From Ophiocordyceps camponoti-saundersi (nom. inval.) (Eukaryota > Ascomycota > Sordariomycetes > Hypocreales > Ophiocordycipitaceae): a stretch of DNA of 64,000 nt. Positions within the stretch are counted from its first letter, which is position 1. Each line of letters begins with the position of its first letter. The notes beneath the pieces were generated by a model that was not told the DNA's origin, did no database searches, and saw only the letters and a program-made list of their open reading frames with translations. Shown piece by piece: positions 12,622-22,831 of this stretch. The stretch lies in contig PDHQ01000005.1 of the NCBI GenBank assembly GCA_003339415.1, positions 321,621-385,620 on the forward strand, in the 5' to 3' direction. Position numbers and translations under genes: made by a program.

Positions 12622-12864
12622 CGTCAGAACCAGGAAGTGGACGAGAATCGAGATGGACCCAATCGGCTGTCCTATTCGTGCATGCCGGGGTCGATACAAC
12701 GAATCACGAGAACGGCAACCGATGCACCGCATGCCACTGTCTCATTACCTGGGCGGGCGGATGACCTTCACTACGGCCTTGCGTTACCTACAAGTATAGG
12801 CGTCATCGTCATTATTCTATGTATGCAACGTCTCATGTGCAATGGACGGGGGTACCGCCTTCTT

Positions 12865-14596
12865 CTAGGCATCCGGAACATAGACGCCATCCTTGCACAA
12901 GACCACGACGCTTTTGAAAAAGCGCCGCCACTCGAGCGGGTCGCCTTTTATCTTGACGAACCGGACATCCATTATCTCGCTGCCGTCTTGCAGCAACTGC
13001 TTGTCGATTTGGATCTCGCCATGCAGGCTCTGCTGCCGACCGTCGAAGGCCTTGACCTTGATGTTGGCTATGGGGCTGGTGGAAAGATTGGGTGAGACGG
13101 GGTTCGAGGGTACGTTGAGTTGATGTAGCGCGTCGCTGAGCATCTGCACGAGGTGCGCGACGGGGACGTGGGAGAAGAAACGCGTCAACGATTCGGCCGG
13201 ACAGATGTCGCGGAAGCGTCGAGCCTGCTGCGTCAGGGTCAGGGAGGGGCCTGGCGTGTGAGAGAACTGCGACATGGAGGGTTCGTCGGCGAGGGCGCCT
13301 AGGACGGCGGCGCGAGAGGGTAATGATGAGGCTGGCACGGCGGCGGAGCGGAGCACCGGCTGCTCCCAATCCCAGGCCTTGTCGGTGATGGGCGTCTCGG
13401 GCTGGGTCGAGGGCAGCTTTCCGACGTTCGTGTCGATCTGCATGGGATCGGCGGGCTGCGATGTCGAGGGTGACTGGCTAAAATCGATGCGGAGGCTCTC
13501 GAGCATCTGAGTGGCCAGGATGATGGGGTCGGATACTTGGCCGTCGGCTGTGAGGAGCGGGTTGCGGCGCGTGTACCACGGATGCGTGCGGATCTGCGAG
13601 AAGCCGAAACGGCGGGCCGGGTCGACGGCCATGACGCCGCGTAATAGAGACAGTGCTTCGGGTGGGATCCTCTTCCAGAGAGCGTCGGTACTGTGGCCGG
13701 AGGTGCGAACGTAGTTGTTGAATTCCCAATTAGTGGGCGAAGGCTCGTCCCAGGGCGTGTTGCCGACTAATAGGACGAAGAGGATGACGCCGCAGGACCA
13801 CATGTCGGCAGCGTCGGCCGCATATTGCGCGCCGGCCGTGTCGCCGCGACCGCAAGCGAGAATCTCTGGGGCGATGTAGGGGGGGCTGCCGCAGAGGCTG
13901 CCGCTCATCTTGCGGCGGCCCTTGTACTCGAACAAGGTGGCCATGCCGAAATCCGCAAGCTTTAGGCAGCCGTCACTAGACAAGAGTATGTTCTCGGGTT
14001 TTAGATCGCGATGAGCGACGCCCATGGAATGCATGAAGCTGACACCTGCGACGAGCTGGACAAAATAGACCTGGGCTATGTCCTGACGGACGCCGACGTC
14101 GGCCTCGATCTTGTCAAAGAGGTCACCGCCCTCGGCATACTCCATGGCAATCCAGCGCCAGACGGAATCCTCACCCGAAGCGAACCACTCGATGATGTGC
14201 GGATGCTGGCCGACGTGCGAGTGCAGCGACACCTCCATGGCCAGCTGCTTGGCGGAGACGCGGCCATGCTTGGTCGCGTAGCGCTTGTGGATGAGCTTGA
14301 CGGCGAAGACGGGCGTCGAGGCTTCGAGGGGAATAGCTTTTTTGATCCTAGGAAAAATGGTTTTTGAGTCAGTTGATGAAATAATGTACATACATATGTA
14401 TGTGTGCCAGTCAGAAGCGTAGAGAGGGAGGCAGGACGTACGAAGCATAGGCGCCTCGGCCGATAGTCTTGGAGACGATCCTAAAGGGCAGGTCGCGGGG
14501 AAGAGGGTCCAGTTGAGACTTTTTCGCATCATTGTCAGTCAAGAGACTCGTTGCTTCATCAGGAAGGGAGAGGCGAGACGGAATCGAGCTCACCAT
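12865..14596 (-). CDS. CHK1: Checkpoint kinase CHK1
   Basis: Two exons on the minus strand (14596-14442, 14347-12865) encode 545 aa. The 94-bp intron splits the glycine loop (TIGRGAYAS) from the rest of the kinase. Conserved residues are the VAIK lysine K69 (FAVKL), D166 of HRDLKPEN, D184 of DFG, and a GSPPYIAPE segment that ends in the APE motif. A long linker with SQ sites (for example FSQSPSTSQ), possible targets of the ATR-type kinase, leads to the C-terminal region with GDPLEWRRFF, a hallmark of CHK1. The kinase halts the cell cycle after DNA damage or replication stress. A longer open frame upstream reads intron sequence and should not be used; the true start is the ATG giving MVSSIPSRLSLPDE. 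Confidence 0.94.
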
Positions 14597-16086
14597 GATG
14601 TATATTGGGTGTTTTTCTTTCTTCCTTCTTCTTTTCTTTCGGGCTTTTTCAAGCTGACACCATTGCCCGCTGGAGCACGTTTAACACCATTAGCGGCTCA
14701 CAGGATTTAGCAACTGGAATAGGATCGGGTTTTCGAGTCGTGGTATGCCATGCTTTGGTTGCTGCAGAGGGCTGGCTAGCTGTTGAGACTCGAGATAGTC
14801 GAGGACAGGCGTATTCGTATCGATTTGCGCGTCGACGCGTAAAGAGCTAGGTAGATCAGTACGTGGGATCTGCCGTGGAGGTAGTCGCTGCTTATTTGCA
14901 CTGTGCCAGCTGCCCCCATCACATTTTCCATTACAGGGGACTTTCCACAGTGGCGTCGTCGCCAACGGGGAGCGGGGGAGAGGGAAGGGGAAGGGCCCTC
15001 GGCAACGGCGCGGGCGCCTAACATTAACAATGCTTTATCCACTACTAGTTCCCGCTGTTTTTTCCATAATCCAACTTGTTTCTCATGAAGATCCAACTGG
15101 CCTATTGCCATAGATGATGTCCAGGTACTCATATACTGTACATATGTATAAGACGAAATCTGAGAAGAAAACCTTGTTGCGAATGAGCTGATATTGTAAT
15201 CACTAGATACCTAGGTATCTGTGAATACCGACTTCACAACGATGCACTGGTTGGTAATGGTAGGTAGGGTAGTGAGCTGAACATGTATCCATACTGTGCA
15301 TTCTTCGTAGGGGTTTGTTTTGCAGACAAAAAGTGGGGCGTTGCCACGACAGACGAACCCCCCCCCCCCCCCTCCCCGGTCTAGGATAGAACTGAGGAAG
15401 AGAAAAGAGAGAGAGAGTGAGTGAGAGCAGTGAAAAATAAGAGACGCGGCGAGGGAGGCAGCACAGCGACTGACTGGCATGACAATCCCGATGACGACCT
15501 GCTGCTGCTCCCCCTCTCATCCCTCTTGACGAAAAAGCCCATACGTCTGATCTCGACCTCTGTTTTTCTTTCCTCTTTAACCCTTCTTCGTCAAGGGCCT
15601 GAATCCTACCGACCAATAAACGCTGTCGTCTTCGTCGTCGTCGAGACGCGCGCACGCGCCAATTCTCCCTACCTGCCTACCTGCCTACTACCTTCATACA
15701 TACTGACGAATTACTTGATCGCTCCTCGTCGTTCGCAGGCCCGCGCGTCTCCTCCCAGCCGCTCTCCGTCGTCGCCCGTTCCTAGTCGCTTCCTACCTTC
15801 ATAACCTTACCTACCCATTCCTACCTGTCCGGCGAGTGGGCCGGTCCCTCTGCCCTCCTACTTTTTTTTCCTACCTTTGCCCCCCCTCCCCCCTCCCCTT
15901 TCTCCCGTCTTCTTTGAAAGAGGGAAAACGTTTGGACGGAACATCTCGTTGTCATTCATACAAACGTTGGTCTGGTGTATACAGACCTTGTTTGACTCGA
16001 GCGACGACAAGAGAACATAGACAACTCACCAACTCTGAATAGCTAAGACGAAATCTCATCTTCAAGCTTACATACATACAGCTGGC
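14597..16086. other. Divergent promoter region, CHK1/E2
   Basis: About 1.5 kb separates the two start codons. It contains a perfect 16-bp palindrome at 15205-15220, a C15 tract at 15358-15372 and a pyrimidine-rich leader (15500-15910) before the E2. A leader intron is possible. No coding gene was recognised. Confidence 0.6.
15205..15220. repeat. 16-bp perfect palindrome with CCTAGG core
   Basis: AGATACCTAGGTATCT equals its own reverse complement. It belongs to a set of CCTAGG-centred intergenic palindromes in this window. Confidence 0.85.
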
Positions 16087-16744
16087 ATGGACTACGCGAG
16101 CGAAGACAGCCAGAACTCGGCTCCGGGCAGCGTTCAGGCCGCCAAGCTCAATGGATCCCGCAAGGGCCCTGACTCGCATAGCGTCACCAAGAGGTAAGAG
16201 AAAATCGCTTCCTTTTCTCTCTGTGATCCATCTGACGTCCTCTTGCAGACTGCAGACTGAGCTCATGCAGCTCATGACCGCCCCTGCCCCCGGCATATCG
16301 GCCTTCCCCTCTGCAGATGGCAACCTCCTCTCATGGACCGCCACCATCGAGGGCCCCGACGAAACTCCCTACGCCGGCTTGACCTTCAAGCTCAGCTTCG
16401 CCTTCCCCTCAAATTATCCCTACGCCGCTCCTACAGTCCTCTTCAAGACGCCCATCTACCATCCCAACGTCGACTTCTCCGGCCGTATTTGCCTCGATAT
16501 CCTCAAGGACAAGTGGACCGCCGCTTACAACATCCAGACGGTCCTGCTCAGCCTGCAGAGTTTGCTGGGTGAGCCCAACAAGTAAGCTTTTTGTCTTCTC
16601 CTCAGAATCCTATCGCTTGCACATGCTGATCCATCGCGCAGTGCTTCTCCACTCAACGGCGAGGCCGCCGAGTTGTGGGACAAGGACCCGCAAGAATTCA
16701 AGAACAAGGTCTTGGGACGACATCGAGACGTAGAAGAAGACTGA
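16087..16744 (+). CDS. UBC11: Ubiquitin-conjugating enzyme E2, UBE2C/Ubc11 (UbcH10) type
   Basis: Three exons (16087-16193, 16249-16581, 16642-16744) encode 180 aa, close to the usual UBE2C length. The order is a variable N-terminal extension of about 35 residues, the UBC fold with the HPN motif (IYHPNVDF), the catalytic Cys117 in [13 protein letters not shown], and a C-terminal helix ([12 protein letters not shown]). The extended N-terminus and the [21 protein letters not shown] stretch are typical of UBE2C, which loads ubiquitin on APC/C substrates; its likely partner APC11 lies 3.5 kb upstream. Introns are 55 and 60 bp. The gene is divergent from CHK1 and convergent with RPL31. A general Ubc4/5 E2 is unlikely given the N-terminal extension. 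Confidence 0.93.
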
Positions 16745-17095
16745 TGCCTCGTTCTGGTTGTCTCACGCCTTTCATCATCTGTCACCATCATCCTCGTTTT
16801 CGCGCCTTCTCTCTGTTGCGGTTCTTATTGGGTTATCGGGAGTCTAGCCTGGGCACTTATTGGATTCCCATATTGGGACTTTTGGCCAGCATCATTGCGG
16901 CCGCGCGATCGTTGGAATTACATAGCCCAGTGTCTACTGACGCGGGGTCTACGAGCGCGGCATCGTTTCTGTAAAAGCACGAGTACCAAATCATCACTTG
17001 GCTGCCTCTGCTGTTTTACGCATTGATCCTCTTCCTTGTCAACTCCGAAATGGTGCGCCTGTAACCAGTCCAATAAGAAAAGACGACGTCCAGCT
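16745..17095. other. Convergent 3' region, E2/RPL31
   Basis: This stretch of 351 bp holds only 3' untranslated sequence of two convergent genes. No further feature was seen. Confidence 0.6.
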
Positions 17096-17599
17096 TTATT
17101 CTTCCACAATGACCGTAGTTAGGCCCTTGGGGTTCTTGACATTGACCGCCTGTACATAGCTATACAGCTTCTCCTTGGCGTCCTCTTCGTCGTTTCGTCG
17201 GCGCGAGATGCGAACCCGCAGCTTAAAGGGGACACCCTTGACACCGCACTCCCACACCTTCTTATTGAGCTGAGGATCGATACGAACGTCCGTGGTGCCC
17301 TAAGCAGCCGAGTCAGTGGCGCTTAGAGAGTAGCGGCCGAGATGTCGAAGTGCTTACCATGGACTTGGTGGCAAACGCCTTGATTTCCTTGATGGCGCGA
17401 GGAGCCCTCTTCTTGAAGGTGACGCCGTGTAACTTTTGCCCCAAAACTCCGTCAGGCTTCACGCCACCCCGAGATAACATTTCATCGGGTCGAGACGTAC
17501 CCTCTTGTGCATATTGATGGTGTATTCGCGGGCAACAACGTCCGCGATGGCGGACCGCTGAGCCTTTCCGGCGGGCTTCTTTGCCTTGGTCGACGACAT
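17096..17599 (-). CDS. RPL31: 60S ribosomal protein L31 (eL31)
   Basis: Three exons on the minus strand (17599-17501, 17432-17358, 17299-17096) encode 125 aa. The protein begins [20 protein letters not shown] and contains the L31 hallmarks [28 protein letters not shown], the segment [10 protein letters not shown] across the second junction and [13 protein letters not shown]. It ends VIVEE. L31 sits near the polypeptide exit tunnel of the large subunit. Introns are 68 and 58 bp. The upstream region, shared with the divergent RAX1 gene, has two CACGTG sites 11 bp apart. Confidence 0.96.
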
Positions 17600-18403
17600 T
17601 TCTGATATTAATCTGTCAGTTGCGCGACTGCTTCTGAGTGCGACGGAGCCCGACTGCGTGCAGGCAATAACAGAGGTGGCTGGATTTGTACCTTCGGATC
17701 TGTCTGTCTGGCGATGAAGTCCTCGTCGTTGGTGTAAAGATGAGCTAAAAAAAAATAACCCTCCGCAAATTCTTTGTGCGCAGCCAGTGCGAGGTGCTAA
17801 GGGATAGCGAGCCAATCAACAGCCAGCATCTTGCAGATGAGGAGGCTGACTCACGTGCCCTACACGTGATTCGATCAACCTCCTCCTTTCATTTGATTTT
17901 CTCGGCCAACCGAGCCGAAGTTGCGCCGCCCCTTGTTTATCGTTGTCGGCTTCAACCTCAACGCCTCAGTCTGCTTCATCCGAAAGCAGCGCGAGGCTAC
18001 AACTGCAAGCGCCTCGAGCGTGATTCTCTCTTTCAGCGACGTGCATCTCCTTTCGCTTGGGAAACCCGATAGACGAAGCAACGAAGACGACGAACGAAGC
18101 CCTTTTTTCTTTGTTGTTGTTTCAGCCTACCCGCTCTGAGGGCAGATGTGAGGGAGCCTCGTTTTCGAGGGAGGGCTTTGTGAAACCAGCTGTCGCGAAG
18201 CCGCCAAGAGTTCAGCCATCTCATTTCCACATCTTTCAGCCGGTCGTTACTGCAGCGAAATCGAAACAGCGGTTGAACACGCAACCCATGAGAATCACAG
18301 CCTCGAGAAGCTCGGATAGAACTTTATCGAGAAGAAGGAGAGCAGCAAAAGCACAGCAAACCTCGGAATAATTTCCCACGAGTGTTTCGCGAGACACAGC
18401 ATC
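17600..18403. other. Divergent promoter, RPL31/RAX1
   Basis: About 800 bp separate the start codons. Two CACGTG boxes at 17852 and 17863 are the clearest elements. Several short frames run through it but none has a known domain. Confidence 0.6.
17852..17868. promoter_or_regulatory. Paired CACGTG boxes
   Basis: Two CACGTG palindromes start 11 bp apart, about one helical turn, some 255 bp upstream of RPL31. CACGTG is the core site of bHLH factors such as Cbf1, which regulates ribosomal protein genes in Candida albicans. The role here is inference. Confidence 0.4.
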
Positions 18404-19675
18404 ATGGCGACTCCAATGGCTCCCCCGAGCCCGTCGCCGCAGCCTGATCTCTCGCGAAACCGACTTCCGACCCTCTTCGAGGTGCTGAGCCGAAGAACGC
18501 TTCCGCCCGTCGACCTTTTTTCCTTTTACATCTACATGCGCGATCAGCAGCGCTCAGTCGACTATCTCGACTTTTGGTACGTCGTTGATGGCATTGGCGA
18601 CCGCTTGGAGCCTTTGCTGCCTCACGCTGCTAACCCCCATCTCCTCTGCAGGCTGGATGTGGCCCAACACATGTCGCTGTGCCGTCATTATGTGCGTGAG
18701 CTCCGCCGATCTGTCCTTGTGGCTACACCCGACGTGGACAAGGCGGGCTCCAAGAGATCTTCAGCCATCCTCGAGAGCTTGGGCGATCTTGAGCCTCGCA
18801 CGGCCGGCCCCTCCATGTATCCTTCGGAAAAGGAGAGGGATCAGGACGCGCAGATGTCGGCCTTTTTGCGTGAGGATCAACCCCTTGACTCTCCTCATAG
18901 CGGCTCTGGCGTCGTTCGTCCCAGCCCGCAGTACAGCACGCCGCGCAACGTCACCGACTCCAACTCGCCCTCGCACACCGTCGCTCGCCAGGATATCCGT
19001 GCCTCGGCCGAGAAGATTCTCTACACTTTCCTGCTACCTGGAGCCGAAAGGGAGATTACACTGCCCGGTTCCATCACCCAAGACGTCACTGTAGCCATTG
19101 AGGACGAGGGACGCGACGATCCGGAGGTCTTCGACGTGGCCAAGGATTACGTCTTTCAGGCTATCGAGAGAGACGCCTTTCCCGGCTTTCTGCGCATGAA
19201 GGCCCTGGGTAACTTGATTCCTCCGACGCTCGTGATGCGACTCATCATCGGCCTCGTCTCCATGTTTGGCGGCTTTTGGGCTGGCTTCGTCCTCATCTTT
19301 CTCGATGCCTGGCGGGCCACGAGATGCTGGGTAAGTTTGATCCGATGCTGATATTTGCTTGTCCCCTTCCCCTGCCCCTTTGTTTTTGGTTTCTGGCTCT
19401 TTCTCATCGCGTCAATTTGCTAATCCGTCACGTTGCAGCTCATACTCCCCTTCACCGTCGGCGTCTACTTTCTCGCCTCGTACCAGTACTCCCTAGATCC
19501 CATCATGGCCCTCGTCGGTTTCAGCGAGTACACCCCCTTTAACTTCTCGCGCATACGAGAGCCTTACGTCCGTCAACTCCTCGCAAAGCGAGCCATCATG
19601 GTCCTGGCCGTCACCTTGCTCGTCGACGCCGCCCTTTGCGTGCTCTTCATCCTCGTCCCCGGCAAGAGGTTGTAG
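18404..19675 (+). CDS. RAX1: Rax1-like protein with RGS domain and C-terminal membrane segments
   Basis: Three exons (18404-18576, 18652-19330, 19439-19675) encode 362 aa. The first intron is 75 bp and free of stop codons, so it reads through as coding; removing it restores the RGS motif DYLDFWLDVAQHM. An RGS-type domain covers the N-terminal half with an inserted Ser/Pro-rich loop. Three hydrophobic segments follow: one at about 265-295 and two in the last exon (LPFTVGVYFLASYQY and IMVLAVTLLVDAALCVLFI). The layout fits yeast Rax1, a membrane protein needed for bipolar budding landmarks, and its filamentous orthologues, where RGS proteins tune polarity or G-protein signalling. It is divergent from RPL31 and convergent with CSN7. 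Confidence 0.85.
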
Positions 19676-20339
19676 GCCGAGGACGAAGAATGTCTTTTGC
19701 CTTTTGATCCACCCCCCTGGATTTACTTTTTACTTGCTCGACTTCGTGCGATCGTTGCGAAGAAATCTCTCGGCGGCAGAGCCGTGTGCTTGAGGTTATG
19801 TCTTTTTTGGAGGGTTTGGTCTGCAGTTTCCTGGCGGAATCCTCGCGGAGTGGACGACGATGGTGAAGAAATTGTTCTTGCACATGTTTCCTTTCGATTT
19901 TCTTATTTTATCGTTGGTATTTCGGCACTGGATCTGGCTTATGGACCAGCACGGCCACGTCTTTAGTTCTATTCTCTTCCATCTATAATTTTCTTTTTTC
20001 CTTGGGCCTTTTATTTCACTGGGTTAAAAAACCCCTAGCCTTGACGACCCTCAACACCGTTTCCCTCGATGCAGTTTACAGATTACAAAAGTTATTATCA
20101 CAGAAGTCTATGGTAGTCTTCGGGTAAGAGGCCGTGACCAATTGCGGTCACGCAGTCGGTAACGTGCTAAATCTTTTGCTTGGCCCGGGGTTATTTATCT
20201 CGGTCATGAGAAGTTGGTGGTGATTGGGCATTCATACATAAGTCGTGTATTCGTGGTCGTTACGTGTCAATCTCGACCTGGCTGGGTTGCAGGGATGATT
20301 CGTGACACGAGATGCCAAGGAAGATGGCGAAAAGAGGCA
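19676..20339. other. Convergent 3' region, RAX1/CSN7
   Basis: 664 bp of 3' sequence. I see no gene, only T-rich stretches near 19980-20010. Confidence 0.55.
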
Positions 20340-21210
20340 TCACATCTTACGTTTGCCGGCTCGCTTCGTCTGCTCCTCGGGTTCGTCTAGCTCCATGTTT
20401 TCGTCGGTGACGCCTTGATCTGTCATTGCGCGCTTACCAGGACCTCTCCGAGTCAATTCCTGCGACTTGTCCGGCTCGCGCAGTTCGGCCGTGAGACGGC
20501 GCAACCTGTCCCTATCTGCCTTGGCGTCGGCAGCGCGTGTGACAGCGTGGGAGCGAATCTTTCCCATGTTCGACTCGATCTCAGCGAGGCCGACGTTGCA
20601 ACGGGAAGTCCACAATTTGAGCTCCGAGATGAGTTCGGGAATAGAGCCGGGATGGAGGTCGCGCAGAGGGGCGACGCTGGTGACGCGCACAGTTTGGCGG
20701 GCTGGATCGAGGGTGGCGGCCAGCAGGCCCTGGTAGATGGCCTTGATGACGAGGTCCTCGAGCTGGCGTGCCGAGGAGACGCGTAGGGCCCTCTGAAGGC
20801 CTTCGTAAGATAGGTTTGTGCGGTCGCGGGCCAGTGTCAGCAACGATAGCTGGCGCAGCTTAAGGGTCTGGGCGTCATTGAGGCTGGGGAGGTTGGACGC
20901 GGATGCGAGGTAGTCCTCGTAGGTGCCGTAGGAGAAAATATTGAGGAGGCGCAAGTGGGACCCATAGGAATCACTCTTAGCCAGGGCCTGCACATGCGGC
21001 GTCTGAAGTAACTCGGCGAAGATGAAGGTGTTTGGGGCTGATGTCGCTTGGACGATGAGGTCGGCGGCGGCGCGAGGGGACGTTGCCGCCTTGGAGAGCG
21101 CTAAAAAGGGCTTTTTTGGGCCCGAAAACGAGGAGATCAGCATGATGGAGAAGGGACGAGATTAGGGCACATCAAACCTCAAGGGCGTTTAGAGCCTTGG
21201 TCTGCTCCAT
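20340..21210 (-). CDS. CSN7: COP9 signalosome subunit 7 (PCI domain)
   Basis: Two exons on the minus strand (21210-21178, 21110-20340) encode 267 aa. The first exon has only 11 codons (MEQTKALNALE) and joins PFLALSKAATSPRAAADLI, which matches the conserved start of CSN7. The 67-bp intron has a weak donor (gtttga). The PCI/winged-helix region follows (LLNIFSYGTYEDYLA, LKLRQLSLLTLA, LEDLVIKAIYQGLL), then a coiled-coil C-terminal helix and a basic/acidic tail. CSN7 is a structural subunit of the COP9 signalosome, which removes NEDD8 from cullin-RING ligases and controls development and light response in filamentous fungi. A possible donor (gtaaga) overlaps the last codons, so the extreme C-terminus is uncertain. 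Confidence 0.92.
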
Positions 21211-22831
21211 GATGGCCGTTTGGCAAAGCAGCGGCTTCGCCGGCGCGATATTTGGGGGAAAGTGGGGGCTGAGGAATAGTCGGGCGAGTCAAGGTAAGAG
21301 GGAAGTTAGAAATGACGACGACGATTGGTTCGAGGCGGGTAAAGCAGCTGAAACGACCCAGACCCTGGGTGCCTGACTGACGGGGCCCGAGCGATCGAAG
21401 AGGAGAGAGAAAGAGGCCTGAGCGGCTGGTGATTGCGGGTCAGGAGTGTCTGAAAGTCGAATAGGAGCTGCAATTGTTGCGGGTAGGGGAGGAATGACAG
21501 TCGGGTTGAACCGCGATAAAGAAAGGGGCGGAGGTACGAAGGAGATACCCGACGATGCGGAAGAGAGGGCGGGCGTCTGTCAAGTTGCGGCTCGGCTGGC
21601 GTCGGACAGCAGGACTCAGAAGATCCCTCAGTCCGGGCAGTCCCCTGTAGGTTGAGAAGAAAATCCACAGCCTCGCCGGGTCACGCGGACGGTCACGCGG
21701 CGGGCCATGACATGGCTTGGAAGTTGGCGGGTAGGTGTGGGGAGGGGGGGCTTGGTATCGTTCATGCAGGAGCAAAGTACCCTCGAGGTAACGAGGAGCC
21801 ACCACATACTCTATCAGGGTTCACCAGTTGCAACGTCTCCGTTTCGGCTCGAAACAACGGCAAACATGAAGAGCTAGCTAGGCTTGATAAAGAAATCTCC
21901 TTCCTTACCTGTCGATCCCGCGGCGAGGCTTGACATGATAGCATAGGCCCAAGCTAGGTATCTAGATTAGAATCTAGCCATCAGATCCAGGCTGTCATGG
22001 CATGGCTGGCAACCAATCATGCTGTAAGGTCTCTGCTCTTCATGCTTTTACCGCAGTACCTCTACAGTACTAAGTTCTTCTCCTAGGCGATAGCCCTCCG
22101 ATTCCTTAATCCAGTGGGCTGGATGCCGCTAACGACTTGTTCGCCCGGACTTCCCTCCCGACAACGAGGCGTCTTACAACTACCTTGCAAAGGCATGTTT
22201 CTCTCGGCCTGCCGGCAATAGGCATTCGCATGGTCTCGAAACTGTATCGTCGGCCCGAACTACTACTGGTCGATTGCCGAATAGGCCTATTCAGGTACCT
22301 GTTACGGATGCTAGTGGTCGCATAGTACATACATGCGAGCGAACGAATAATGCGCAATGCGCTATGCTCCTTACTAGCCTCCCCGTCCGCCGTTCCTTCC
22401 CCCCCCCCCGCCGCCGCTTATCTAACACTCTTCCGCAGGGGCCTCCCCTCGTCGTCTCGTCGTTTCGTCGTCGCCTCCTGTCCTGACTACTGTTCCAACC
22501 TCCTCATTGCGCCATTCCTCTTCCTCTTCTTGCCCTGCCTTATCCTTCTTCAGGGTCGCACTTCGCTCCATGTTTATTCTGCATCTTCTTCCTTCGCCAC
22601 CGCTGGCCGCCTTCTAATGCGACGCACACCACTGCGGGCTGCGACTAATCTCTGACACAAATTCATCTAAAAATCTTTCCACCTCCCCCGAAGCTGGTCT
22701 TCGCAGCATTCAAGGCCTCATACGTTCCGAATCCAAACCCCCTACTGCTGTGTTTTTCGACATGCGCACGCAGAGGCCTTGACCTCGACTAATCTCGTCC
22801 TCTACCTCCTCCGATACGACCACCAAGGACC
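21211..22831. other. Divergent promoter region, CSN7/copper ATPase
   Basis: 1.6 kb with no recognisable gene. The part before the ATPase is pyrimidine-rich (22370-22830) and probably the leader. I could not assign copper-responsive elements with confidence. Confidence 0.55.

Noticed and set aside
12865..14532. Alternative 555-codon unspliced CHK1 start
   Set aside because: Its N-terminus reads the end of the upstream frame and the 94-bp intron; the spliced form restores the glycine loop.
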